DNA of 64,000 nucleotides, taken from assembly GCF_018139645.1 (NCBI RefSeq), contig NZ_JAGSPM010000002.1:513318-577317 (forward strand), read 5' to 3'. This stretch comes from Affinundibacterium baiyunense. GTDB lineage: Bacteria; Pseudomonadota; Gammaproteobacteria; Burkholderiales; Burkholderiaceae_D. Shown in pieces: positions 16,883-25,871 of the stretch; positions within the stretch are counted from its first letter, which is position 1, and every line of letters starts with the position of its first letter. The notes under the pieces are model-generated. The model was not told the DNA's origin, did no database searches, and saw only the letters and a list, made by a program, of their open reading frames with translations. The position numbers and the translations under genes were made by a program.

Positions 16883-17386
16883 TTGGTTATGGAAAAGTGT
16901 AGGGCTTTGAAAAAAACATTCACTGGCGCTAGGTTCATGGTATTTGCTTGCGTTTTTATCGAAGTCCCTGCGCTCGCGATGGCTGCGTCCGGATCGCTTT
17001 GTTCGACTGATGAAGAGGTGCTCTTCTTTTGTGAGGCAAAACGAAAAACGATTGAAATATGTGCGTCTAGAGATGTTAGCGCAGCAACGGGCTATATGCA
17101 GTATCGGGTTGGAATTAATAAGAAGCTTGAATTTGTATATCCCCTTGAGCGTGTTCCACCAGTTGGGAAGTTTAGGTTCAATCTTCTAGCGAGAGCTGCC
17201 CAGCTTACATTCCAAAACGATGAGTTCACTTACACAATAACCGAACCATTGGCTGGTAAAACCGAGATATGGGTCTCTCAAGCTAATGCGGGATTCACAC
17301 GAGTCGTGGAGTGTCGTAACTTTACAGACTCATTAACCTTAACCACTATTCAAAACCGATTCAAGCGTCTGGATATTTATCAATAG
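16883..17386 (+). CDS. Exported hypothetical protein
   Basis: A 167-residue secreted protein of unknown function. TTG at 16883 is chosen as start because GGAGGAG lies seven bases upstream; an ATG six bases later is the alternative. The N-terminal signal region is basic (KCRALKKTFTGAR) then hydrophobic (FMVFACVFIEVPALAMA), with cleavage near AMAAS. The mature part has four Cys (SLCSTDEE, FFCEAKR, EICASRD, VECRNF) that could form two disulphides, suggesting a periplasmic location. Strand-rich C-terminus, no recognised domain. Confidence 0.65.
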   Translation: MVMEKCRALKKTFTGARFMVFACVFIEVPALAMAASGSLCSTDEEVLFFCEAKRKTIEICASRDVSAATGYMQYRVGINKKLEFVYPLERVPPVGKFRFNLLARAAQLTFQNDEFTYTITEPLAGKTEIWVSQANAGFTRVVECRNFTDSLTLTTIQNRFKRLDIYQ

Positions 17387-17496
17387 TTCAGAAAACAAGC
17401 CAAGACCTTAATATGGAACACTTTGAAAATCATTCAAGCTAAGAAAATATTTTTTCTTTGAAACGATAGTCGGTTGTTTAGCTGCAAAGTTCAATA

Positions 17497-17910
17497 TTAC
17501 CCAATAACTTCCTCAACATCCGATAACTTCCCCCGCAACATAAACACGCGCAAGCATTCTTCTGCCGCCGCTCTTAGTTGCTGCCATGCAGGTGCTAGTT
17601 GTATGTAGTCGAGCGCTGGCAGTGGGCGCACGAGTTTGTTGTCGGTGTCTTGCCAGATTAATTGAAACTGCGTGATGGCGCTTCTTTCTGCTTCTGAAAA
17701 CGTGGGCGCTTTTAGCTCTTGTTGCCAATTCGGGCTAACCCAGTCTGCCCATTGCTCTAACACTTCGGTGGCGACATGGGTTTGTGGCGCTTGCGCTTGA
17801 AAATCGTGCTGCGCTTGGAATGAGGCGGCGATTTCTAGGTAATCGATTAATTGATTTCTAACGCGTTGTAAGAGTACACGTTCGCTAGGACGTGAGCTGG
17901 TGCTTGACAT
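17497..17910 (-). CDS. Hypothetical cytoplasmic protein
   Basis: A 137-residue soluble protein of unknown function. The start is placed at ATG 17910 because CAGGAAG lies just upstream; the frame is open further to 17961. It begins MSSTSSRPSERVLLQRVRNQ and is Gln/Trp-rich and helical, with WADWVSPNWQQEL and FQLIWQDTD. No membrane segment or motif is recognised. It points toward the plus-strand hypothetical genes, and its promoter region backs onto the terminator of the M28 gene. Confidence 0.65.
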   Translation of the reverse strand: MSSTSSRPSERVLLQRVRNQLIDYLEIAASFQAQHDFQAQAPQTHVATEVLEQWADWVSPNWQQELKAPTFSEAERSAITQFQLIWQDTDNKLVRPLPALDYIQLAPAWQQLRAAAEECLRVFMLRGKLSDVEEVIG

Positions 17911-17997
17911 GAGACTTCCTGCTTTTTTTGCCGACATATTTGTCGACCTAATTGCCAACATTCTTGCCGACTAATTGGTTGCTGCTTGATGGATAAA

Positions 17998-18034
17998 AAA
18001 AGAAAGCATGAGGCGGCGAAGCCTCATGCTTTTT
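17998..18034 (-). terminator. Terminator of the second M28 peptidase gene
   Basis: GCATGAGGC and GCCTCATGC form a perfect 9-bp stem with a 6-base loop, T-rich on the minus-strand 3' side. Confidence 0.9.
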
Positions 18035-18046
18035 GATGGCTAGCAA

Positions 18047-19693
18047 TTACTTGGCGCGTGCTTTACCTAAAGGATCGCCGGCTTTCCATGCTGGCATCTT
18101 GGCGGCATCACCAACAGCGCGACCTAGGTTCAAAGTGAATTGTGCTTGTTGCACCATCCCTGATAAATCCCAGCTTGGATCATACTCATCCGCTGCTTGA
18201 TGGTAGCGTTTGCTATAAGCCTTAGCTTTTTCTTTAGCACCTTCTGGATCTTTGATGTAGTCTTTACCACCACCGATAGAAAACGCTGGTACGCCAGCTT
18301 TCGCGAAACTGAAATGGTCGCTACGGAAATAACCACCAGCCAAATCTGGTTCGCTTGGTGAAATACTCAATTGCATCGATTTAGCCACTTTCTCTGCAAT
18401 CGCGCCAAGTTCGGTGCGTTCACTGCCGCGTGTGCTGATGTCGCGGGTTTCGCCGATAAAGTTCAAGCTGTCTAAATTCAAATTGGCAGCGGTTTTATCT
18501 AAAGGCCATAAGGGTTGTGCTGCATATAAAGCACTGCCCAACAAGCCTTGTTCTTCTGCAGCGACCCATAAGAACATTTGACTGCGTTTTGCTGGTGATT
18601 GCATCGCTGCTTTCGCCATTGCCAATAAACCTGCTGTGCCGGATGCATTGTCGACTGCGCCGTTGTAGATGGTGTCGCCGCTTGTGCCTTGCTTGCCGAG
18701 GTGATCCCAGTGCGCGCTGTAAATTACGACTTCATCTTTCAACTTTGGATCTGTGCCAGGTACGACAGCGGCAACATTGTATTGATCGACGGTACGAATG
18801 TCGGCTTTTGCCGTGCCCTTCAATTTAGCTGCCAAAGTCACTGGTTTGAAATCGCTACGTTCCGCGGCGGCGCGCATTTTTTCTAAATCTTGACCTGCGC
18901 CAGCAAATAATTGTTGCGCTGTTTGGTTGCTAATCCAGCCTTGAATGCTGCTACCCAAAGCCGCACCTTGTAACTGGAATTTTTCTGCGGTGCCGCCATT
19001 TTGTACAACAGACCAACCATAACTTGCCGATGCATCGGTGTGAATTAATAAAACACCAGCCGCGCCACGACGTACTGCTTCTTCATATTTATAAGTCCAA
19101 CGGCCATAGTAAGTCAGCGCTTTACCACCGAAGCGTTTACTGTCTTCAGCAGTTGGCTGTGGATCGTTGACCATCATCACCAAAATTTTGCCTTTGACGT
19201 CTTGACCTTTGTAGTCATCCCACTTTTCTTCTGGTGCAGAAATGCCATAGCCAACGAATACGAGTTCGGTATCAAATTGATGTTCTGGTTTGGCATCGCC
19301 TGGCGCCCATACCCAATCTTTACCAAACTCAATCGCTAAGGCTTTGTCACCGGCGACCAATTCCACTGAGCTTTGTTCTGGCAGCGCTTTTACGCCAGCA
19401 ATTTTGACTAGTTGACGATAACTGTTGCCATTTGCTGGCTTCAAACCGAGTGCCATTGATTGGCTCTCTAAGTATTGCACCGTTAAATCGCCACCGCGTT
19501 GACCGGTACCACGTCCTTCAAAACTATCCGATGACAAGAGTGCCAAGTGTGCACGCAACGGCGCTTCTTCGACTTTTGCTACATGCGATGCTACTGCACT
19601 TGCTTTTTTGGTGCCGGCAGCCTGTGCACTATGAATTGGAAACGCGAGCGCCAAACTGAGCGCAATTGCGCTTGGTAACAAAATATTTTTCAT
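18047..19693 (-). CDS. Exported M28 family zinc peptidase with PA domain
   Basis: A 548-residue secreted or periplasmic aminopeptidase-type enzyme. The signal peptide ends near HSAQA (residue about 25). A protease-associated (PA) domain occupies roughly residues 130-290 (GYGISAPEEKWDDYKGQDVKG, RGAAGVLLIHTD). The M28 catalytic domain follows, with zinc-site motifs SAHWDHLG, VDNASGTAGL, AAEEQGLLGS, NLDSLNFIG and FRSDHFSFAKAGVPAF. GGAG lies next to the ATG. It is only distantly similar to the M28 enzyme at 3.0-4.6 kb, so substrates probably differ. Transcribed alone with its own terminator. Confidence 0.93.
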   Translation of the reverse strand: MKNILLPSAIALSLALAFPIHSAQAAGTKKASAVASHVAKVEEAPLRAHLALLSSDSFEGRGTGQRGGDLTVQYLESQSMALGLKPANGNSYRQLVKIAGVKALPEQSSVELVAGDKALAIEFGKDWVWAPGDAKPEHQFDTELVFVGYGISAPEEKWDDYKGQDVKGKILVMMVNDPQPTAEDSKRFGGKALTYYGRWTYKYEEAVRRGAAGVLLIHTDASASYGWSVVQNGGTAEKFQLQGAALGSSIQGWISNQTAQQLFAGAGQDLEKMRAAAERSDFKPVTLAAKLKGTAKADIRTVDQYNVAAVVPGTDPKLKDEVVIYSAHWDHLGKQGTSGDTIYNGAVDNASGTAGLLAMAKAAMQSPAKRSQMFLWVAAEEQGLLGSALYAAQPLWPLDKTAANLNLDSLNFIGETRDISTRGSERTELGAIAEKVAKSMQLSISPSEPDLAGGYFRSDHFSFAKAGVPAFSIGGGKDYIKDPEGAKEKAKAYSKRYHQAADEYDPSWDLSGMVQQAQFTLNLGRAVGDAAKMPAWKAGDPLGKARAK

Positions 19694-19910
19694 GATTCTC
19701 CTAATGGTTTTTCTGCAAATTTGCCGTGGAGTTACTGACTAGTTGGCGACCGTAAAGCACGAGTCGTTATTAGAAAATCATCCGCCACAACATCATTCGT
19801 TGGATTTCTTTTTTGGTTGCTAAGTGCCACTGGTTTCAGCAAGCGGCTTATTTTACCTGCTTACCGTCTAATTGGTGCGATCTGCGCTTTTGAGGAAGAC
19901 GTGAGGCGAA

Positions 19911-22900
19911 TTATTTGCCGCGTCCGTGTGACCAATCGAGTTTGGTATCTGCTGGCAGCGAGGTTTTTACGACGATTTGTCCTTGTGCGATTTGTTGTTC
20001 GACATTTAAGCTAGTGAAGCCAGATGCATGTTCACTTGTGATGGTTTTGTTTTCGCTCATCAAGAACAAGCCTATCCATGCATTGCGGCCACCATGTTTG
20101 GCTGCATATAAACATTGGTCGGCAATATCCACCACCTGTTCCCAAGTGAATAGATCGACTGCGCTTGGAATAAACGGATAGGTGGTAAGTCCGATCGAGC
20201 AAGTGCGATGCAGTGTTTTACCGTCACCTAACGTAAACCTGTGTTCGGCGATGCGGGTACGGATGCGCTCTGCTAATACTTCTGCTTCAAGATAATTCGT
20301 ATTTCGAACAACGATCAAAAATTCTTCACCACCCCAACGAATGATAGTGTCTGCTTCTCGCACCGCTTCGCGCAGGATCTCTGTAGTTTGAATCAGAACG
20401 CGGTCACCAGCAGCATGACCAAATTCATCGTTCACTGATTTGAAGTGGTCGATATCGACCATCATAAAAATGATGTCGATATTCAAGGCGGCGCGATGCA
20501 CATCTTGATTCAGTAGAGCTTGGTAGCTACGATGAACGCGTGCGATATCTTCGCCAATGTATAGACTCAAATAGCGTCGATTGCGCAAGCCAGTTAAGTG
20601 ATCTGTCAGACTTTGTTCCTCTAACATTTTGCGTGACTGTTCAAGTTCGCGGGTGCGTTCTTGTACTAGTTGTTCTAGTGTTTTGTTGGCTTTGTTTAAA
20701 CGCCACAAGCGCCAGCGGACAACACCAAAAATTAGGCAGGCAAGTAACAGCAAATACAGGCTATATGCCCACCAAGTTTGAAACCATGCTGGTAAGACTT
20801 TGATCGATAAACTTAATTGTTCTTCGCTCCATTCACCGTGACGATTTGAGCCGCGCAATAACAGACGATAATTGCCCGGCGGCAGATTGGTATAAGCGGC
20901 AAGGCGGCGAGTGTAATCGGTTTCTATCCAGTTTTTATCGTAACCTTCTAGGCGATAGGCGTAGCGATTGCGTTCTGGTGCGGAGAAATCGAGAGCGGCA
21001 AATTCAACGACGAAGCTATTCGCATCGGCTTGTACGACTAATTTTTTTCCTTTGTTTTGTTGAAATCCAGCCTGATTTGCCGCAATCGTTTTGCCGCCAA
21101 GTTGAATATTGGTGACCACAACGGGTGGACGATAGATGTAATCTTTGACTAGCTCTGGACGTATCACGGTTAAACCACCGACACCGCCAAAGATGAGTTC
21201 ACCATCTTTGGTTCGACCGCCAGAATTACTCCAATAGCCAGTGATGGCGACGCCATCGGATTCAACAAAGGGTTTAACGTGCAGCGTCTTCGGATCAATT
21301 TTCGCAAAGCCTTCATCGGTACTCGCCCAGATGTTGCCTCGCTTGTCTTCCAGCACTTTATTCACTAGTTCGTTTGGCAACTTCTGCTGCTTGCCAAAAT
21401 GTTCAAATATGAATGGTGGATTGGCAGTTGGCGTGCGTAATAAATCAAGTCCGCCACCTTGCATTGCTACCCATAACCAGCCGCGCGAATCAAACAAAAT
21501 ACTAGAAACATTTCTGTGGGCAAGGCTCAGTTTGTTGCCGTATTCAGGAGCCAAATTGAGTAAGGCATTATCGCGCTGGTCATAGCGATATAAACCGTCT
21601 TGCAAAGTGGCGATCCAAATCCGACCGTCTGGCGCTTGTTGAATATCGGTGACAAATTTGGTCGCGATCGGCGCGGCCCATGCTGGTTGAGTGGCTTGAT
21701 CTAGTTTCTGTTGAGTTAAATCTTTTTGCCATAAACCTTCCGGTCCACCAATCAATAATTGATCGCCAAGTTGCAACATCGTGGCGACGCGCATCACTGG
21801 ATTGCGCGGACTTAGCTTTAAATGCTTAACGGTGCGGCTGCCGTTGACGGTTTGATACAAGCCTTTGTCCGTGCCGATAAAAATTTGTCCGTCTTTGGTC
21901 GCATAAGTAATAAAGATCGCGCTTTGTGGCAAGGCGGTTTGTGGCTTGCTATCGTCGGCTTCGATCGCAACGAACTCGTCGCTACCCGCTTTCAAAATGC
22001 CGACGCCATTATTTTGTGAACCGACCCAGATATCGCCGTTGTTAAAGCCAGTGATAGAGAAAAAATCCAGTCCTGCTAAACCGTGGTGACGGTTTTCTCC
22101 ACCATAAATACTGATGAAGGCATTGGAGGATGGATCATGCATACTCATACCGCGTTGGCTGCCTATCCAAATTAGACCCGATTGGTCTTGTATGATTGAC
22201 CAGACGGCATTATCTGCCAAACTACTTTGTCGGGTTGGTTCGTGTCGTATCCATTTCGTTTCTAAACTGTGCAGATTGACGGTGAGTATGCCTTTGCCAT
22301 AGGTGCCAATCCATACTTCATCATCGGCGACTTGGCGAAACGTATGCACATTTTCTGAGCCACCGACTAAATTGCTGCTGCCGGGTTTTTTCACCATCAC
22401 GGCTTTTACCGTTGGTGTGACCGCATTGTCCTTGGTATCCAAATAGAATGCGCCAGAATCAAATGAACCTATCCAAAGTTTGCCGTCTTTGCTTGATCCT
22501 AAACTGATGATTCTTTGTACTTTGCTGTCATCGACGGGTAAGCGTATGTGGGTGAAGCGTTGGTTCGCCACATCAAATTTAACCAAGCCTTTGCTGGTGC
22601 CCACCCAAACAATCCCTTGTTGATCGACCAGCACAGCGCGGGTGAAATCGCTAGGCAAACTATTCGGATTATTTGGATCGTGCCGATAATGTTGGATCGC
22701 ACCGGTGTCTGGGTGAAAATAATCAAGTCCACCACGGCTGGCGAACCATAAACCACCATCGCGATCACCGGCAATCGCATTGACGGTGACATGACTACTA
22801 CCATTGACGCCAACCGGGATTCTGACAAAGCTATCTGTTTGTGCATCGTAACGCGCGACGCCACCACCATTGGTACCTATCCATAAACGATTCTGTTGGT

Positions 22901-23333
22901 CTTTAAATAGCGACAGCACGTAGTTATCGGGCAAGCTGGTTGGATCATTGGGGATAGGTAAATAATTACGAAAGCGATAGCCATCCCAACGCGCTAAACC
23001 GCCTTGCGTACCGACCCAAATAAAACCTTCACCATCTTGCGCTAGGACGGTGGCACTGGATTGCGGCAAACCTTGTTGGGTTGTGAAATGGCGGAACACT
23101 ATGTCCGCTAAATTATTCCAATTGTGTGAAGGAGATTTGGCTTTGTCGGAGCTTGCTGCTGTGCTTTCTGCACCTTGAGCACCGTCAATATAATTAGCAT
23201 GCGCCTGCGTGTTGATATTCGCTGCAAACAAGCTGCAGATCAGAAAACTACGCAGAATGTGGGAACAAAAGCGAAGACGCGGGCACCTCGAAAATCGATA
23301 CAAGCTAGGCTTAAAGTACGCGAAACAAGACAT
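19911..23333 (-). CDS. Two-component-propeller, Y_Y_Y and GGDEF protein (membrane diguanylate cyclase)
   Basis: A 1140-residue membrane signalling protein making c-di-GMP. After an N-terminal export signal (about residues 25-47) come two seven-bladed Reg_prop propellers (about 60-740; repeats such as GLARWDGYRF, VWVGTSKGLVKF, IWIGTNGGGVARYD), a Y_Y_Y domain (about 750-830, YAYRLEGYDKNW), a membrane helix (about 850-870), a coiled coil and a GGDEF domain. The active site is GGEEF near residue 1000. An RxxD inhibitory site (READ) lies five residues before it. A C-terminal tail of about 60 residues is unexplained. The periplasmic propellers probably sense a sugar or other polymer breakdown product. 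Starts 31 bases after the kinase gene. Confidence 0.93.
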   Translation of the reverse strand: MSCFAYFKPSLYRFSRCPRLRFCSHILRSFLICSLFAANINTQAHANYIDGAQGAESTAASSDKAKSPSHNWNNLADIVFRHFTTQQGLPQSSATVLAQDGEGFIWVGTQGGLARWDGYRFRNYLPIPNDPTSLPDNYVLSLFKDQQNRLWIGTNGGGVARYDAQTDSFVRIPVGVNGSSHVTVNAIAGDRDGGLWFASRGGLDYFHPDTGAIQHYRHDPNNPNSLPSDFTRAVLVDQQGIVWVGTSKGLVKFDVANQRFTHIRLPVDDSKVQRIISLGSSKDGKLWIGSFDSGAFYLDTKDNAVTPTVKAVMVKKPGSSNLVGGSENVHTFRQVADDEVWIGTYGKGILTVNLHSLETKWIRHEPTRQSSLADNAVWSIIQDQSGLIWIGSQRGMSMHDPSSNAFISIYGGENRHHGLAGLDFFSITGFNNGDIWVGSQNNGVGILKAGSDEFVAIEADDSKPQTALPQSAIFITYATKDGQIFIGTDKGLYQTVNGSRTVKHLKLSPRNPVMRVATMLQLGDQLLIGGPEGLWQKDLTQQKLDQATQPAWAAPIATKFVTDIQQAPDGRIWIATLQDGLYRYDQRDNALLNLAPEYGNKLSLAHRNVSSILFDSRGWLWVAMQGGGLDLLRTPTANPPFIFEHFGKQQKLPNELVNKVLEDKRGNIWASTDEGFAKIDPKTLHVKPFVESDGVAITGYWSNSGGRTKDGELIFGGVGGLTVIRPELVKDYIYRPPVVVTNIQLGGKTIAANQAGFQQNKGKKLVVQADANSFVVEFAALDFSAPERNRYAYRLEGYDKNWIETDYTRRLAAYTNLPPGNYRLLLRGSNRHGEWSEEQLSLSIKVLPAWFQTWWAYSLYLLLLACLIFGVVRWRLWRLNKANKTLEQLVQERTRELEQSRKMLEEQSLTDHLTGLRNRRYLSLYIGEDIARVHRSYQALLNQDVHRAALNIDIIFMMVDIDHFKSVNDEFGHAAGDRVLIQTTEILREAVREADTIIRWGGEEFLIVVRNTNYLEAEVLAERIRTRIAEHRFTLGDGKTLHRTCSIGLTTYPFIPSAVDLFTWEQVVDIADQCLYAAKHGGRNAWIGLFLMSENKTITSEHASGFTSLNVEQQIAQGQIVVKTSLPADTKLDWSHGRGK

Positions 23334-23364
23334 GCATTATCTTCCAACAAGAGAAAAGGAAAAT

Positions 23365-24864
23365 CTATTCACGCCTTTGCTTGACTACCGTTACCGTACA
23401 TTCGGCTTCAGCGACAACCTGTGCTGAGACGCTACCGAGATAACGACGGATAGTCGAACTACCACGCGAACCAATAATAATCTGATCGACATTATTATTA
23501 TGCGCGTAGTCGATAATCGCAGCGGCAGGATCGTGTGCTTCTAATACATGAAAGGTAATTTTATCGTTGCGCACCTGCAACGGGCGTGCCCAATGTTTAA
23601 GTTCTACTAACTGTTTAACGTGAACATTTTGTCCATCTTGCACCATGCCATCGTCAAGCCCGATACGACTGGTTTTGCGTATCGTCACACAAGCGAGTCG
23701 AGCGCCTGGTTCGGTTTGTAGTAAGCGGCGCGTGATCATACGAATATCATCTGCTAGTTCTGTGTTGCTCTCACTCAGATGCAAGGCGACCATAATGATA
23801 GGCGCTTGTGATAACTGATCCGAAACGCTGTATTGGGCAAAAGGTTCAACTCCCGCTGCTTGGAAACGCCGTTTTAAAACCGACATGAAACCGTCTTGAT
23901 TATTTTTTTCAGCGCGTGCGGTCAAACGCAATTGCTCTGGATTTTGCAGCATCAAAGCTAACTGCGCGGCAGTATCAAAACGCGCTTTAGGATCAACTTC
24001 TAAGCAGCGCAGAATGATCTCTTGCAACCAATCAGGGATCGCAGGATTATGACTGCGTGGAGGAATCGGATCGCGGTACAAGCGCTTCTTCAAACCCGAT
24101 ACCGAAGTCGGGTGTCCATAGGGCCGTTCGCCAGTGGCTAGATGATACAGCAGGACTCCCAAAGAAAATTGATCGCTGCGTGGCTCGTTGCGTATACCAA
24201 GCACTTGTTCCGGTGCGATGTAAGGACCGGTTCCCATCGGCAGACGAAATTCTTCGCCGAGTAAATCAGGTAATTTGTCGTGGCGTGATAAACCATAATC
24301 AATCAGCACCGCTTCACCATCTGAGCGAAACATAATATTTGACGGTTTTAGATCAAGATGAATCACGTGTTGCCGATGTAGATCTTGTAAAGCGGTCGCA
24401 ACTTTGATACCGACGTTGACCACTTCATCAATCGGCAGTGGTGATGCATCAAAGCGAGCACGCAAAGAGACGCCGCCGATTTGCTCCATCACGATAAAGG
24501 GTTGGGTATCAAAATCACCCGCAGCGAAGTACTTGGGGACATGCCGACCTTTGAGTTTCGGCATAATCATTTGTTCCACTTCAAAGGCGACGATCGCAGT
24601 CGGATCATCAATACTAAACATCAGCGGCACTTTCATGATTAATGCCGGATAGCTGCCATCTGGGTTGATATGCCGTTGTCGCAAATCCGTAATTCGCCAC
24701 AGTGCTGCCATGCCACCGGTGTGAAGTTTCTCTTCAAGCTGATAATCATCGACGATCATACCCGCTTGTAAGCGACTGAGTTTTTTTGCGACTGGTGGCT
24801 TATTCTCCAGCACTGCACTTTCAGTCATTTGGCTGAGGTCTTTTGGCGGCATATCTGCGGACAT
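23365..24864 (-). CDS. Ser/Thr protein kinase fused to a UspA domain
   Basis: A 499-residue cytoplasmic Hanks-type kinase with a C-terminal universal-stress domain. Kinase residues: glycine loop around LHTGGMAALW (48-56), Lys78 in ALIMKVP, catalytic HLDLKPSN (169-176; the Arg of HRD is Leu, a non-RD kinase), DYG at 189-191 in place of DFG, and GTGPYIAPEQ (211-220). The UspA domain (about 350-499) ends with the ATP-binding signature GSRGSSTIRRYLGSVSAQV and CTVTVVK. There is no membrane segment. It lies 4 bases after a metallophosphoesterase gene and 31 bases before the propeller-GGDEF gene, so the three probably form one operon. Confidence 0.93.
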   Translation of the reverse strand: MSADMPPKDLSQMTESAVLENKPPVAKKLSRLQAGMIVDDYQLEEKLHTGGMAALWRITDLRQRHINPDGSYPALIMKVPLMFSIDDPTAIVAFEVEQMIMPKLKGRHVPKYFAAGDFDTQPFIVMEQIGGVSLRARFDASPLPIDEVVNVGIKVATALQDLHRQHVIHLDLKPSNIMFRSDGEAVLIDYGLSRHDKLPDLLGEEFRLPMGTGPYIAPEQVLGIRNEPRSDQFSLGVLLYHLATGERPYGHPTSVSGLKKRLYRDPIPPRSHNPAIPDWLQEIILRCLEVDPKARFDTAAQLALMLQNPEQLRLTARAEKNNQDGFMSVLKRRFQAAGVEPFAQYSVSDQLSQAPIIMVALHLSESNTELADDIRMITRRLLQTEPGARLACVTIRKTSRIGLDDGMVQDGQNVHVKQLVELKHWARPLQVRNDKITFHVLEAHDPAAAIIDYAHNNNVDQIIIGSRGSSTIRRYLGSVSAQVVAEAECTVTVVKQRRE

Positions 24865-24868
24865 GGTT

Positions 24869-25612
24869 CTAAGCTCCGTGTATTAAACGATGGGCTAAAC
24901 TGGCAGGCAAGCCTGCTGCCAATACTTTTTGCGATGCGGTCTCTGTATCGTAAGGTACGCGAAAAAAAGTTAGCTCTAATTGTTGTGTATCAAATAGTGC
25001 GTAACATGCAGCAGGATTGCCATCGCGCGGTTGCCCGACTGAACCTGGTTGCGCAAGCCATCGACGTAATTTGCTTAAAGGCACACTGACATCAGGACTC
25101 GGTGTAAATGTAGCGACTTTTCCTGCATGGTTCATGTGATACAAGCTAGGAGTATGAACGTGGCCGCAAAAAGTAATTTGTGCATTGGTAGCGCGCATAC
25201 TTCTTGCGGCCTCCATCGCGCCATCGACGTATTCCCAGCGCTCCGGCGCCCACGCATTGGCATGTACAAACAAACATTGATCAAGCTCGAATTGCATCGG
25301 CAATTCACGAATAAAATTGGTTTGTACTTCATTGAGGTTTTGGCGCGTCCATTCGACCACAAAGCGAGCAGTTGGATTCATATCCTTGCGGTCGTCTTGT
25401 AATACGCCAAGATCATGATTGCCCATTAAGACATAAGCACCGCGATTCACATATGCCATGACGGTATCAATGACCCAGCCCGGATCAGCGCCATATCCAA
25501 CCAAATCACCGAGAAAAGCATATTGATCTGCAGCGCGTTCTTTGGCGTGGGCAAGACAGGCTTCGACAGCCTCGCGGTTCGCATGTAAGTCGGTGAGTAC
25601 AGCAAGTAACAT
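24869..25612 (-). CDS. Metallophosphoesterase, probable partner phosphatase of the kinase
   Basis: A 247-residue calcineurin-like phosphoesterase with the full dimetal set: Asp8 and His10 (LTDLHAN), Asp36 (FLGDLVGYG), Asn65-His66 (MGNHD), His117 (FVHANA), and His151 and His153 (CGHVHTP). No signal peptide, so cytoplasmic. It is the first gene of a minus-strand group with the Ser/Thr kinase gene 4 bases downstream. That spacing suggests a kinase/phosphatase pair acting on common targets, but the enzyme could also hydrolyse nucleotides. Divergent from the HD-GYP gene. Confidence 0.9.
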   Translation of the reverse strand: MLLAVLTDLHANREAVEACLAHAKERAADQYAFLGDLVGYGADPGWVIDTVMAYVNRGAYVLMGNHDLGVLQDDRKDMNPTARFVVEWTRQNLNEVQTNFIRELPMQFELDQCLFVHANAWAPERWEYVDGAMEAARSMRATNAQITFCGHVHTPSLYHMNHAGKVATFTPSPDVSVPLSKLRRWLAQPGSVGQPRDGNPAACYALFDTQQLELTFFRVPYDTETASQKVLAAGLPASLAHRLIHGA

Positions 25613-25871
25613 GGGGAATAACCTTCATTCTTGAAAATAGTGAACAGACTGCATTTTAGGGCGAGTTGCGAGTGGAAATCAGACAACTGCCAAATGAGAT
25701 AAAAAAAGACGGAATTCACCGATATGAATACAACGCTAATTTATGAAATTGCATAAATTTCACAGCTTAATTTGGTGCAATGGAGTATTTTTACTATTTT
25801 AAGTTATACTTAAAAAATTGATTTAAGGAAACTTTTCTTATTTCACAACTCACTCTCCCAGTGTGCGCGCA

